From Desulfofalx alkaliphila DSM 12257 (GTDB lineage: Bacteria > Bacillota > Desulfotomaculia > Desulfotomaculales > Desulfohalotomaculaceae), in NCBI RefSeq assembly GCF_000711975.1, contig NZ_JONT01000011.1, positions 1-64,000 of the forward strand: DNA of 64,000 bases, written 5' to 3'. The translations under genes were made by a program, and so were the position numbers. Positions 16,551 through 25,589 of the stretch are shown one piece after another. Below the pieces are notes generated by a model. That model had not been told where the DNA came from. It worked only from the letters and a program-made list of their open reading frames with translations, and searched no databases. Position 1 is the stretch's first letter, and every line of letters starts with the position of its first letter.

Positions 16551-17460
16551 AGACAACCCTCGGGTCTAATTTAGTATAAATAATATCTAATAAAAAACTG
16601 ACGGTGAGCACCGACAGGGTCACCACCAAAAAAACTCCCTGTATTATGGGATAGTCCCTGGCCATAAGGGCGGTATGCATTAACAGGCCTATTCCGGGAT
16701 AGGAAAAAATCACTTCCACGAATAACACGCCGGTGGCCAGCCGGCCCAGGCGCATGCCGGTGCCGGTAACCACCGGCAGCAAAGCGTTCCGTCCGGCGTG
16801 ACGGTAGCGCACCAGCCGGGGGGAAAGCCCCTTGGCCCGGGCAGTAAGTAAAAAGGGCGCCTTTAACACCGTAACCATGGTGTTGCGGGTGAGCATAAAG
16901 GTGCCTGTTAAACCGGCAATGGTTAAGGTGGCCAGGGGCAGGGCCAAATGATGCAGCACATCGAGCACCAGGGCCAGGCCGCTAAGCCCTCCGTAGGGAG
17001 TAACTGCCCCTGCCAGGGGAAACCAGCCCAGGGTCAGCCCAAAGACCAGCAGCAGTAAGGTGCCCACCACAAAATCGGGCATGCCGCTTAAAAGCATCAC
17101 CCCGGTGAGCAGGGTCATATCCTTTTTTCCGGCCCGGTTCCACCCCGACTCCACACCCAGTATAAAGCCAATTGCGGTGGAAAGTATTAAGGCTCCCCCG
17201 GCCAACAGCAGGGTCCAGGGCAGAAAACTAAGGAGTACCTCGCTGACCGGGGCTTGATAATAAAAGGAGTAGCCCAAATCCCCTTTGGCCAGGTTGCCAA
17301 TATAGGTAATAAACTGGCCTGCCAGGGGCTGGTCCAGTGCAAAACGCTGTGTAAGCTCTGCCTTTAGTTGGCTGTTGCCTTGCACATGTACCTCCGGGCC
17401 ATAAATGGCTGTTATGGGGTCGCCGGGCAATAATCTGGGCAGTAAAAAGTTTATGCCCAA
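16540..17460 (-). CDS. ABC importer permease, DppB/NikB type
   Basis: Permease of 306 residues as drawn, with the DppB hallmark LLPGDPI near the start and an EAA loop (LLTARAKGLSPRLVRYRHAGRNALLP). The TTG at 17460 is the only conventional start codon in this frame, but it cuts the first membrane helix and has no ribosome site. The frame stays open to about 17508, and the extra codons read as the missing half of the helix. A good AGGGG box precedes ATT (17496) and ATC (17490) codons. The true start is therefore probably a rare ATT or ATC, unless the sequence has an error here. It is second in the operon, after the binding protein. Confidence 0.85.
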   Translation of the reverse strand: MGINFLLPRLLPGDPITAIYGPEVHVQGNSQLKAELTQRFALDQPLAGQFITYIGNLAKGDLGYSFYYQAPVSEVLLSFLPWTLLLAGGALILSTAIGFILGVESGWNRAGKKDMTLLTGVMLLSGMPDFVVGTLLLLVFGLTLGWFPLAGAVTPYGGLSGLALVLDVLHHLALPLATLTIAGLTGTFMLTRNTMVTVLKAPFLLTARAKGLSPRLVRYRHAGRNALLPVVTGTGMRLGRLATGVLFVEVIFSYPGIGLLMHTALMARDYPIIQGVFLVVTLSVLTVSFLLDIIYTKLDPRVVYAP

Positions 17461-17507
17461 AATGAACAGCAGTGCAATTAGATAGTTGATGACAATGACA
17501 CCCCTGA

Positions 17508-19037
17508 TTAAAGTTTACTTTCTATAAAAGCCATTTTGTTTAACGGCAGCGGCACGCCAACAGCTATACCGCCTTTGGTATAGTATAAAGGCAAACTGCC
17601 GTCATGGGCAAAATACCAGCGCGGATAATATAAACTTAAAGCGGGAACTTCTTCGGCGTAAATGCTTTGGGCCCGGTTAATTAACTCCCTTCGTTTTTCT
17701 GCATCCATCTCACCCAGCTGTTGCTGCAGCAACTGCACCAGCTCAGCATTGCCGTCATAGCGGGCACTGTTAAAACCGTCATCTAAAATCAATGTTCTCA
17801 ACACATCGGGGTCACCGCCCAGGCCGCCGTGACCGGTGACGGCCAAATCAAAATCCCAGTTGTTTATTTTGTTATCCACCGATTTTTGTTCCAAACTCTT
17901 TAACTCCGCCTTTATGCCCACTTGAGCCAGTTGGGAAGCTATAATCTCGCCGTCCCGGGCAAAGCGTTGGGATACCAGCAATTCCAAAGTCAGCGGCCGG
18001 TGAGGCCCAAAGCCCAGTTCTGCCAACAGTTGCTTTGCCTTAACCCTATCATGGTGATACTGGGTCACTTGGGGGTTGTGCCAGGGGTTGTCCGGCGGCA
18101 GCATCCCTGCCAACCCGGCCTGACCATGCCCCCGGGCCACCACCTGTACCAGCTCCTCCCGGTCTATGGCATGGGCCAGCGCCCGGCGAAGCCGGTTCTC
18201 GTTAAAAGGCTCCTTGGTATGGTTAATCATCAGCCGATGGTTCCAGTACAAGGGTCCGGATATGACATTGAAGCCCTCATCTGACAGTGGGCCGGTCATT
18301 TCCGGCGGAATTTCCGCCGCATTAATTTCCCCCCGGCGCAGGGCTGCCGGCACCACATCCTTGCTCATTTTGACAAATTGCAGATTTTCTATCAGCGGCC
18401 GGCCCAGGTAGTAGTTCTCGTTGGCGGTATATAAATAACTGCCGTGCTCCCTACTGTAATCAGCCAGCTTAAAGGGGCCTGTACCCACCAAGGCCTGGGG
18501 CTGCTGATAATTCCAAGGGTCAGCAACATCCTGCCAGAGGTGTTCCGGTATTATGGGCAAGGTGCCGGCCACATCTTCTAAAAAAGAAGCCCTTGGTTTT
18601 TCCAGCACTATTTTAACATCATATTCATTTATTACCTGCACACCGGCTACATCTGAGATATCTGCAAATACAAAGGGATGTTCTTTAAAATAGTTAAAGG
18701 TAAATGCCACATCCTTGGCGGTGAAGGGTTTTCCGTCATGCCAGCTAACACCTGGGCGCAGGGTAAAAAGGTAGGCCTGTTCTTCTGCCATGTATTCCCA
18801 CTTTTCTGCCAGGGCAGGCACAAATCCCTGGGCATCCTTCCAGATTAGTGTATCAAAAAGTAAACTCATCCGCACATAAGCCGGGCCCCGGGCATATATG
18901 CCATGGGGGCTTGGGTAGCCCCAATCACCGGTCTCATCGGCCACTGTGTAGGTGTCAGGCCTGCCGCCACCGCAACCAAACAGAAGGGTGAGCAGCAATA
19001 GACATGTAAAAATTTTGAAAAGTCTTTTAGCGGACAT
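17508..19037 (-). CDS. ABC importer substrate-binding lipoprotein (family 5)
   Basis: Solute-binding protein of 509 residues of the peptide/nickel (SBP family 5) group. An N-terminal signal with lipobox LLFGC anchors it to the outer face of the membrane. Family regions: VPALAEKWEY, FTLRPGVSWHDGKPFTAKDV, VGTGPFKLADY and the C-terminal RAQSIYAEEVPALSLYYP. It is the first gene of an operon with two permeases and a fused ATPase. Peptides, nickel, or nickel-opine chelates are all possible, and no His-rich metal site was obvious. ATG 19037 follows AAGGGTGG. Confidence 0.9.
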   Translation of the reverse strand: MSAKRLFKIFTCLLLLTLLFGCGGGRPDTYTVADETGDWGYPSPHGIYARGPAYVRMSLLFDTLIWKDAQGFVPALAEKWEYMAEEQAYLFTLRPGVSWHDGKPFTAKDVAFTFNYFKEHPFVFADISDVAGVQVINEYDVKIVLEKPRASFLEDVAGTLPIIPEHLWQDVADPWNYQQPQALVGTGPFKLADYSREHGSYLYTANENYYLGRPLIENLQFVKMSKDVVPAALRRGEINAAEIPPEMTGPLSDEGFNVISGPLYWNHRLMINHTKEPFNENRLRRALAHAIDREELVQVVARGHGQAGLAGMLPPDNPWHNPQVTQYHHDRVKAKQLLAELGFGPHRPLTLELLVSQRFARDGEIIASQLAQVGIKAELKSLEQKSVDNKINNWDFDLAVTGHGGLGGDPDVLRTLILDDGFNSARYDGNAELVQLLQQQLGEMDAEKRRELINRAQSIYAEEVPALSLYYPRWYFAHDGSLPLYYTKGGIAVGVPLPLNKMAFIESKL

Positions 19038-19113
19038 ATTTAACCACCCTTGAATATGTTGTATAATCTTTTTAATAAGCAGCCCAGCCGGGCAAAATTT
19101 CGGAGGTAGTAAA

Positions 19114-19542
19114 ATGCAGCTCTACCCCATTGGAGTAATCCATTCCCCTTATAAAACAAAGGAAGAGGCACCTAAGCAGGGGCGTTTTTCTGATCAGATA
19201 TTTACGCTGGAGATATTTAATCAATATGTTGACGGGTTGAAGGATATTTCTAACGCCACTCACCTGATTGTGCTTTACTGGCTACATCTGGCAAACCGAG
19301 AAAAGCTGCAAACCAAAACTCCCTTTAGTGAAGAAATAAAAGGGGTTTTTGCCTGCCGCTCTCCGTCCCGGCCCAATCCCATTGGGGTAACAATGGTTAA
19401 GCTAATTTCAGTTTCAGAAAACAAGCTAAGGGTACAGGGTTTAGATGCCTTAGACGGCAGCCCCCTGTTGGATTTAAAACCCTATTCTCCGGCAATAGAT
19501 TCTTTACCGGAAGCTAAAATGCTAAATCACCCCCATCCATAA
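19114..19542 (+). CDS. trmO: tRNA (t6A37) N6-methyltransferase TrmO (TsaA-like)
   Basis: TsaA/YaeB-domain protein of 142 residues. It uses SAM to methylate the N6-threonylcarbamoyl-adenosine at position 37 of some tRNAs. The signature is complete: PIGVIHSPYKTKEEAPKQG near the start, then GVFACRSPSRPNPIG (substrate-binding loop) and GLDALDGSPLLDLKPY. It lacks the C-terminal extension of the E. coli protein, as is usual in Firmicutes and archaea. ATG 19114 follows GGAGG. It is divergent from the ABC operon. Confidence 0.88.
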   Translation: MQLYPIGVIHSPYKTKEEAPKQGRFSDQIFTLEIFNQYVDGLKDISNATHLIVLYWLHLANREKLQTKTPFSEEIKGVFACRSPSRPNPIGVTMVKLISVSENKLRVQGLDALDGSPLLDLKPYSPAIDSLPEAKMLNHPHP

Positions 19543-19604
19543 TAACCCAATAGTTAAAATATGTAAATGCGCCCATGCCGCTGTTTTTTAATGAAGCAGA
19601 CAAC

Positions 19605-19639
19605 AAAACACGCCTTGCCGGAAGAGGCAAGGCGTGTTT
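19605..19639 (-). terminator. Terminator of the stalk-domain gene
   Basis: The arms AAACACGCCTTGCC (19606-19619) and GGCAAGGCGTGTTT (19626-19639) form a perfect 14-pair stem with a six-base loop. It lies just after the minus-strand gene and may also serve trmO. Confidence 0.85.
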
Positions 19640-19645
19640 AATTCA

Positions 19646-21235
19646 CTAATAATTAATATGCACTTGGTTTCCAATCATTTCAACGGTGGCCCCCAATTGT
19701 TCAGCCACAAATCTTACCGGCACCATGGTGCGGCCATCTTCAATAAAGGGCACCACGTCTAAAGACTTGTCTTCCCCATTGACCTTGAAGGAATTTTCAC
19801 CGATATGCATCTGAATAACTTTATCACCCTTGGTGATGCACACCCGGTTTGGTTCCACCCAATCAACGGCGCCACCCAGTTCTTCCGCTACAAATCTCAC
19901 CGGCGCCACGGTGCGATTGTCTTTGATATAGGGATTTATATCAGTTATCATAATATCACCGTTAACCACTAAAATAAGTTCATCTTCAGCCGCAATCTCT
20001 TCAACGATAGCCGTGAGTATTAATTCATTGAGATCCAGACTGTTTTCTTCAGTTAGTTGAGGTGCAGACAGTGATATGTGGGGGTCTATTTCAGCCACTG
20101 AATTGATGTTTACCACCACATCCAGCATGGCCATATTGTTAGCGGTTTCATAGGCCTGTACACTGATTTTATCCTTGCCTGTTCCTTGCTTGTCGTCATA
20201 TTGATATTCTTGCACCCAGGCAAAGTTAACTTCCAGGTTTGACGGAATGTTTTTGTGGCAGACGGTGAAGTTAAGATCGCTGCTCCGGTTCTCCGGCGCA
20301 CCGTCGGCGGTGATAACAAATTCAACGCTGCCTAAATTCATTTCTTCAGCATCACTGTAACTAACCAGTAAATTAAACTCACTGTTGCCGCCGGGCAGTA
20401 TGGGAGTCTGATAGTAAAGCTTTTCAATGGTTACGTAAGTGCTGACTTCTCTGATTATTTCTTCCTTGGGCATTCCACTGATACTGTTAATTATTTCTTG
20501 CCTCAATTCTTCCTCAGAAACACCCATCTCTTCAAAGGCAGTCCCATTCATTTTCACAAGGATGTCAACAAAACGATTGGTTTCCTTTTCCAATTTTGTC
20601 AGCAGGTTAATCAGTGTGTCTTCAAATCCCTGCTGATCCAGTTCAATTATTATATGGCCGCCCTTTATGCTGAAATACTGCTCAGGCACCGCTTCAATCA
20701 TAAAGAGCATTAATTCAATATATTCCTTAGGCAATGTTTGCTGTTTATAGCTTTGCATTTGCTCCCACATGCTGGTCATTTCTTTGGTGGGTAAATACAA
20801 ATACTCTGTGCTTGGTTCAAAGGGCATTGGCTGATCCGGAGCAAGGTACTGCTGAACAATATCAAACAATGCTCTTTCAAGAATCAATTTATCCTCTGTG
20901 ATGTACATGTCAGTGCTGTGTTGTTTACCTAAAAAGTCAGTTAGCAAATTTAATTTCATTGTTTTGTTGGGCTCGTCCAGATAGTAAATAAAGTCTACTT
21001 TAGATCCGGTAAAATCAGGCATCCCTTGAGCCAGCGCTCCGGCAAACTTTTCCACCTCAAGGTTGGATTCGCCCCTGGACTTGTTGTAAAACTCAGGGTT
21101 AATACCCAGGTCAAACACCTTGATTTTGCCAATTAATGCATCCTTCGCCGATAAGTTCATGGCCCCTGCGCCCATTGCCAAAGCCAGGCACAATACCAGG
21201 GTTAGCACCATGATTAGTGGTCTTTTAAATCTCAT
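19646..21235 (-). CDS. Secreted protein with C-terminal stalk domain (copper amine oxidase-like)
   Basis: Exported protein of 529 residues. It has a signal peptide (about 1-25, VLCLALAMGAGAMN), a long region of about 370 residues without a recognised family, and a tandem C-terminal stalk domain. That domain has two copies of the pattern I-x-D-(G/N)-R-T-(M/V)-(V/A)-P-V-R-F-V-A-E: KDNRTVAPVRFVAEELGG and EDGRTMVPVRFVAEQLGA. Such copper amine oxidase N-terminal-like domains are common on Firmicute surface proteins and probably bind wall or other surface polymers. No copper oxidase core is present. ATG 21235 follows AGGAGG. The central region is rich in Asn, Glu and Leu and may be an unknown adhesive or lipid-binding fold. 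Confidence 0.75.
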   Translation of the reverse strand: MRFKRPLIMVLTLVLCLALAMGAGAMNLSAKDALIGKIKVFDLGINPEFYNKSRGESNLEVEKFAGALAQGMPDFTGSKVDFIYYLDEPNKTMKLNLLTDFLGKQHSTDMYITEDKLILERALFDIVQQYLAPDQPMPFEPSTEYLYLPTKEMTSMWEQMQSYKQQTLPKEYIELMLFMIEAVPEQYFSIKGGHIIIELDQQGFEDTLINLLTKLEKETNRFVDILVKMNGTAFEEMGVSEEELRQEIINSISGMPKEEIIREVSTYVTIEKLYYQTPILPGGNSEFNLLVSYSDAEEMNLGSVEFVITADGAPENRSSDLNFTVCHKNIPSNLEVNFAWVQEYQYDDKQGTGKDKISVQAYETANNMAMLDVVVNINSVAEIDPHISLSAPQLTEENSLDLNELILTAIVEEIAAEDELILVVNGDIMITDINPYIKDNRTVAPVRFVAEELGGAVDWVEPNRVCITKGDKVIQMHIGENSFKVNGEDKSLDVVPFIEDGRTMVPVRFVAEQLGATVEMIGNQVHINY

Positions 21236-21357
21236 GCTTTTCCTCCTGTAATTAATTTTTTGTCCATAAGTATTTTAACATAAAAGCTTGTGTTAAACAT
21301 CACTAATTCACTTGAAAAAATTACTTGGCTTGGGCCAAGGGCTTACCCGGCTAAGAT

Positions 21358-22638
21358 CTATTTATTGCTCAGTCTGCCAATTAATTTGTCTAAATACACC
21401 GACTTCATTTGTTTGCTGGCCATAAGCTGCTTTATTGGCGGCAGCTTTAATATTGCTGATAAAATGGCGGCCATTGCCCGGTGGCTTTGAAAAGCTTGGT
21501 TATCAAATATCAGCTCTTGCAGTTTGCCCCTCTCTATGGCCATTAGCACCACCCGGTGCACTGAGTTTGCCGGGGTAATTACCCGCCGGCTTCGGCTCTT
21601 GAGCGAAATACAGCCCAAGGAACAATTCCTTACACATACACCGCAGCCCAGACAAATGTTTTCGTCCACCCGGGCTTTTTTCGTTCTTTTCCCAGCCACA
21701 CTAATTTCTTCTATATTAATGGCATTTATGGGGCACACCTGGGCGCATTTGCCACACCCGGTGCAGCTCTTATTATTGATATGGGGCAAAAAGTTTGTGG
21801 TGTGCACCGGCTGCAGCATGCCAAATTTTTTAGCCACCACCAGGGCTTCACAACAGCAGCCGCAACAGTTGCAAATAAAACTTACATCGTGTCGCACGTT
21901 CTCTCCGCATTGCACCAAATTGTTTTCATAGGCCATATGCAGCAACTCTAAGCCCTCGGACGCATCCACCCGCCGGGCAAACTGATGCCTAATAAGGGAA
22001 TGGGCTGTATTGTTAAAGGTCATGCAAATGTCCATGGGGGCATTGCATGCCGTACCCAAATGTTCTTTTTTATGCCTGCAGTAGCACATGCTTATACCGA
22101 TATGTTTGGCGGTCTTAATCACATGGCTGGCCCGTTCGTAATCTAACACATGGATGGCATTTTCATTGGTTAAGACCCGCTCTTGCACAAATACCCTGCC
22201 CAAGCGGGTTTCACTGCCAAAGAACAAATCCTTAATAAAGTCTTCTTCCTCATTTAGATATTGATAAAAGAGCTGACTTAACAGCTTCTGGTCAATATCC
22301 CCCCTGGTTCTCATCAAGGCAAATTCAAAAAAGCCGGCCATGGGGGGCGGCAGTATATATTTAGTGGTGCCCTTATAATCGGCATCCAATAGAATTGCCC
22401 TGGAGGTCAATTGCTCTAATATTTGCTGGGCTTCTTTCTCGCTCATTTTCCATATTCTAGCTGCCTTTTTGGCACTAAAGGGCTTGATGGGTAATTGGGC
22501 CACCAACTGGGCCTCTTTTTCGGTAAATAAAACGGCCAGTATTTTATACAATGTTTCGGAGGGGGGTGCCCCTTGGGGAAATCTGTTTAATCTTTCCTGC
22601 AGCTTTTTATAGCTGGCCCTAGCGGTATGGTGAGCCAT
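21358..22638 (-). CDS. Iron-sulfur protein with two 4Fe-4S clusters and a Cys-rich motif
   Basis: Cytoplasmic protein of 426 residues. The first 100 or so residues look like a winged-helix reader (KKAARIWKMSEKEAQQILEQL). A middle region has MCYCRHKKEHLGTACNAPMD and a dense FICNCCGCCCEAL motif, with five Cys in a nine-residue span. Two classical 4Fe-4S motifs follow: CTGCGKCAQVCP and CLGCGVCVRNCS. The layout matches a poorly characterised group of 4Fe-4S proteins common in Clostridia and Desulfotomaculum, thought to serve electron transfer. The start at ATG 22638 has GAAAGGA upstream, whereas the more upstream ATG lacks one. No redox partner gene is adjacent. Confidence 0.8.
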   Translation of the reverse strand: MAHHTARASYKKLQERLNRFPQGAPPSETLYKILAVLFTEKEAQLVAQLPIKPFSAKKAARIWKMSEKEAQQILEQLTSRAILLDADYKGTTKYILPPPMAGFFEFALMRTRGDIDQKLLSQLFYQYLNEEEDFIKDLFFGSETRLGRVFVQERVLTNENAIHVLDYERASHVIKTAKHIGISMCYCRHKKEHLGTACNAPMDICMTFNNTAHSLIRHQFARRVDASEGLELLHMAYENNLVQCGENVRHDVSFICNCCGCCCEALVVAKKFGMLQPVHTTNFLPHINNKSCTGCGKCAQVCPINAINIEEISVAGKRTKKARVDENICLGCGVCVRNCSLGCISLKSRSRRVITPANSVHRVVLMAIERGKLQELIFDNQAFQSHRAMAAILSAILKLPPIKQLMASKQMKSVYLDKLIGRLSNK

Positions 22639-22723
22639 GGTCAGTATCCTTTCTTTTGGTTTTATTCCATTATATACCATAAATCCTCTTTTACAAAAAG
22701 TAGGGCCGGGCTTTTATCTTAAT

Positions 22724-22849
22724 TTATTTTCTGACCAACCGATTAATAATGTATTTGCCAAAGGGCCCCTTTATTGACGGCATTAAATAGGCGTTCACCA
22801 GCAACTCTATGGACTTTATTATTCTAACCTCTAAAGGTTTTCTGAACAT
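22724..22849 (-). CDS. Possible 41-residue basic protein
   Basis: The short frame begins MFRKPLEVRIIKSIELL and ends in INRLVRK. It is preceded by AAAGGTGGGTG at about nine bases before ATG 22849. It is basic and partly amphipathic, with no recognised family. It sits between topB and the Fe-S protein gene on the same strand. The codon pattern is plausible and the ribosome site is good, but with this length chance cannot be excluded. Confidence 0.4.
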   Translation of the reverse strand: MFRKPLEVRIIKSIELLVNAYLMPSIKGPFGKYIINRLVRK

Positions 22850-22926
22850 GTATATCACCCACCTTTATCTGTGATTATTCTTATAGTATTAAAGGGGGGC
22901 AATATATGTTCAGGCCCTTTACTTAT

Positions 22927-25113
22927 TTATTTGAGTTTTAATTTTGCCAGGGCGTCGGCCAAAGCAGTGTTTATTGGCTCATCCTCAATCTTTTGCTGCC
23001 GCTGAAGGAATTTCTGCACATCTCTTTTGGACACATTACTCTTTTCATTTTTCCTTCTGTCGTTAAAGGCGGTTAATTTCTCACGATAGCCGCAGCCGCA
23101 GACAAATATTTGTCCCTCACCTTGGCCGTACAGTTCCAGCATTTTACGGCAGTTTGGGCACCTGGCCTTGGTGGTTTTACTGACGCCTTCTCTGTGACCA
23201 CAGTCCCTATCCTGGCAGACCAGCATTTTGCCCCTTTTGCCCTTCACCTCTAATAAAAACTTGCCGCAGATCGGGCACCTATTGCCGGTTAGGTTATCAT
23301 GTTTAAATTTTCCCTCACTGTTTTTAATTTCATTGACGGCGGCTTTGGCATAGGCCTTCATGTCATTTATAAATTTGTTTTTGTTCAGGGCTCCCTTCGA
23401 GATAGCTTCCAGCCTTTGCTCCCATTGGGCAGTCAGGGCCGGAGACTTCAAATCCTCTGGCACCAGTTCTAATAGCTGCCTTCCCTTGGAAGTAATATAA
23501 ATATGCTTGCCTTGTTTTTCAATTAAAAAGTTATTAAAGAGCTTATCAATAATATCGGCCCTGGTGGCCACCGTGCCTAAACCCCCGGTTTTACCAAGGG
23601 TTTTAATAAGGTCTTTACTTTCACCGGCCATATACTGAACCGGATTTTCCATGGCAGCCAGTAAACTTCCTTCGGTGAAGGGCTCCGGCGGCTTAGTCTC
23701 ACCCGTGGTTTGCGATACCGATAATACCTTTAAGCTGTCCCCTTTTTTCACAGGGGGCAGCAATTCTTCTGAAATTCCGTCCCCATCATCTTCTTCAAAG
23801 TTGTAGTCGTATACTTCCTTCCAACCTTGGGCCAGTACAGTTTTACCCCGGCAGACAAAGTTCTCATGGCCTATGACTGCCCTAACGGTAGTTTGCTGAT
23901 ACTCAAAGGGCGGAAAAAACACCGCCAAAAACCTTTTTACAACTAAGTCATAAATCTTTCTTTCCCTGTCGTCTAAGTTATCCAAATATGTCCCTTGTTC
24001 AGTGGGAATAATGGCATGGTGGTCTGATACCTTGCTGTTATCAACGAAGTGCCTGCCTGCCTTAAGAGTGTTTTTCAGCACTTGGTTAGCCAGTTTAGCG
24101 TACCCCATATGGGCACAAGCCTCAACCCGATCCCTTAGGGTGTCCACCATATCAGTGGAAATATATCTGGAATCTGTGCGGGGGTAAGTCAACAACTTGT
24201 GCTGTTCGTACAGCCGCTGCATTATCGACAGCGTTTCCTTTGCCGAGTAGCCAAAAAATTTATTGGCATCCCGCTGCAGGGTGGTTAGGTCGTATAAGTG
24301 CGGCGGGTGGATTTTTTTATTCACCTTATCCACCGCGGTAACTTGGGCATTTTTATTGCTCAGGGTATTTAAAATTTCCTGACACTTATGCTGATCAAAA
24401 ATTCTTGTATCCTTTGTTTTGCTGTGCTGCCAAACCAGCTTGAGTTTGTCTGTGACAGCAACAAGGCCGTAATACTGCCGCGGCTTAAAATTTTTAATTT
24501 CTTCATCTCTTTTTAATACCATGGCCAGGGTAGGCGTCTGCACCCTGCCGCATGAAAGCTGGGCATTATATTTACAGGTCAGCGCCCTGGTGGCGTTAAT
24601 CCCTACCAACCAGTCAGCTTCAGACCGAGCCACAGCAGAGGCATATAGGTTTTCATAATCTTTACCGTCCCTTAAGTTGTTAAAACCATCAACTATGGCC
24701 TTGTCGGTAACCGAAGAAATCCACAGCCTCTTAATGGGTTTTTTCACCCTGGCCTTTTCAATAATCCACCGGGCCACCAGTTCCCCTTCCCTGCCCGCAT
24801 CGGTGGCTATCACAATATCTTTCACGTCTTTGCGGTTCATTTGGCTGCTTACGGTTTTAAACTGCTTACCGCTTTGTTTAATAACCACCAATTTAAAATA
24901 CGGTGGGATTATGGGCAGGTCTTCCATGCGCCAAGAACTGTATTTTGCATCATAGGCCTCCGGATCAGCCAGCGTCACCAGATGGCCCAAGGCCCAGGTA
25001 ACAATATATTTTTGTCCCTCTAAGTAGCCGTTTCCTTTCTGATTGCACCTCAGTACCCTGGCTATATCCCTGGCCACCGATGGTTTTTCAGCTAGTACCA
25101 GTGTTTTTCTCAT
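22927..25113 (-). CDS. topB: DNA topoisomerase III
   Basis: Type IA topoisomerase of 728 residues that relaxes negative supercoils and resolves recombination intermediates. The Toprim domain starts KTLVLAEKPSVARDIAR and includes ATDAGREGELVARW. The catalytic Tyr is in LLTYPRTDSRYIS. The C-terminus has a zinc-ribbon (CPICGK ... CQDRDCG) and a second CPNC ... CGCG pair, followed by a basic, Gln-rich tail. This length and the extra ribbons are usual for Firmicute TopB. ATG 25113 follows AGAAGGGG. It is probably a single-gene unit. Confidence 0.94.
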   Translation of the reverse strand: MRKTLVLAEKPSVARDIARVLRCNQKGNGYLEGQKYIVTWALGHLVTLADPEAYDAKYSSWRMEDLPIIPPYFKLVVIKQSGKQFKTVSSQMNRKDVKDIVIATDAGREGELVARWIIEKARVKKPIKRLWISSVTDKAIVDGFNNLRDGKDYENLYASAVARSEADWLVGINATRALTCKYNAQLSCGRVQTPTLAMVLKRDEEIKNFKPRQYYGLVAVTDKLKLVWQHSKTKDTRIFDQHKCQEILNTLSNKNAQVTAVDKVNKKIHPPHLYDLTTLQRDANKFFGYSAKETLSIMQRLYEQHKLLTYPRTDSRYISTDMVDTLRDRVEACAHMGYAKLANQVLKNTLKAGRHFVDNSKVSDHHAIIPTEQGTYLDNLDDRERKIYDLVVKRFLAVFFPPFEYQQTTVRAVIGHENFVCRGKTVLAQGWKEVYDYNFEEDDGDGISEELLPPVKKGDSLKVLSVSQTTGETKPPEPFTEGSLLAAMENPVQYMAGESKDLIKTLGKTGGLGTVATRADIIDKLFNNFLIEKQGKHIYITSKGRQLLELVPEDLKSPALTAQWEQRLEAISKGALNKNKFINDMKAYAKAAVNEIKNSEGKFKHDNLTGNRCPICGKFLLEVKGKRGKMLVCQDRDCGHREGVSKTTKARCPNCRKMLELYGQGEGQIFVCGCGYREKLTAFNDRRKNEKSNVSKRDVQKFLQRQQKIEDEPINTALADALAKLKLK

Positions 25114-25295
25114 TTTATGGACCCCTTCTGAATTGTGCTATTTTTTTCTTCCTTTAACAAGTTAGTATAACACATTTTTCTCAACCTAAAATAAGCGCCT
25201 CTAAATTAGCCAATAATTTCCTAGTAACTTAGAATGGCAAAGTGTCAATAATAAATAATAAAATTAAAAGACTATTAGGGAGGACGTAAAAGCTA

Positions 25296-25493
25296 ATGCA
25301 AGGAACTGTAAAGTGGTTTAATGCCGCAAAGGGGTTTGGGTTTATTGAAAGCAGCGAAGGTGAAGATATTTTCGTTCATTTCTCAGCAATACAGGTGGAT
25401 GGATTTAAAACTCTGGAAGAGGGACAAAGGGTTGAGTTTGATATTGTTGAGGGCAGTCGCGGTTACCAGGCAGCCAACGTGGTTCCGCTGTAA
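25296..25493 (+). CDS. csp: Cold-shock protein
   Basis: CspA-family single-stranded nucleic acid chaperone of 65 residues. It carries KGFGFIE (RNP1) and DIFVHFSA (RNP2) and the usual [14 protein letters not shown] opening. The GGGAGG box lies about 12 bases before ATG 25296, a slightly long spacing. The 180-base region upstream may include a long leader, as in many csp genes, but no specific cold-box was identified. A terminator follows directly. Confidence 0.95.
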   Translation: MQGTVKWFNAAKGFGFIESSEGEDIFVHFSAIQVDGFKTLEEGQRVEFDIVEGSRGYQAANVVPL

Positions 25494-25513
25494 GATAAAT
25501 ATATAAAATATAG

Positions 25514-25556
25514 AGGGTGCCCCAGGGCCTTAAATTGAGCCGGGGCACCTTCTTTT
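25514..25556 (+). terminator. Terminator after csp
   Basis: The arms GGTGCCCC (25516-25523) and GGGGCACC (25542-25549) are followed by TTCTTTT. It lies between convergent genes. Confidence 0.82.
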
Positions 25557-25589
25557 CCCTCTTAAATTTTACCGCCCTTGGAAAGGCGA

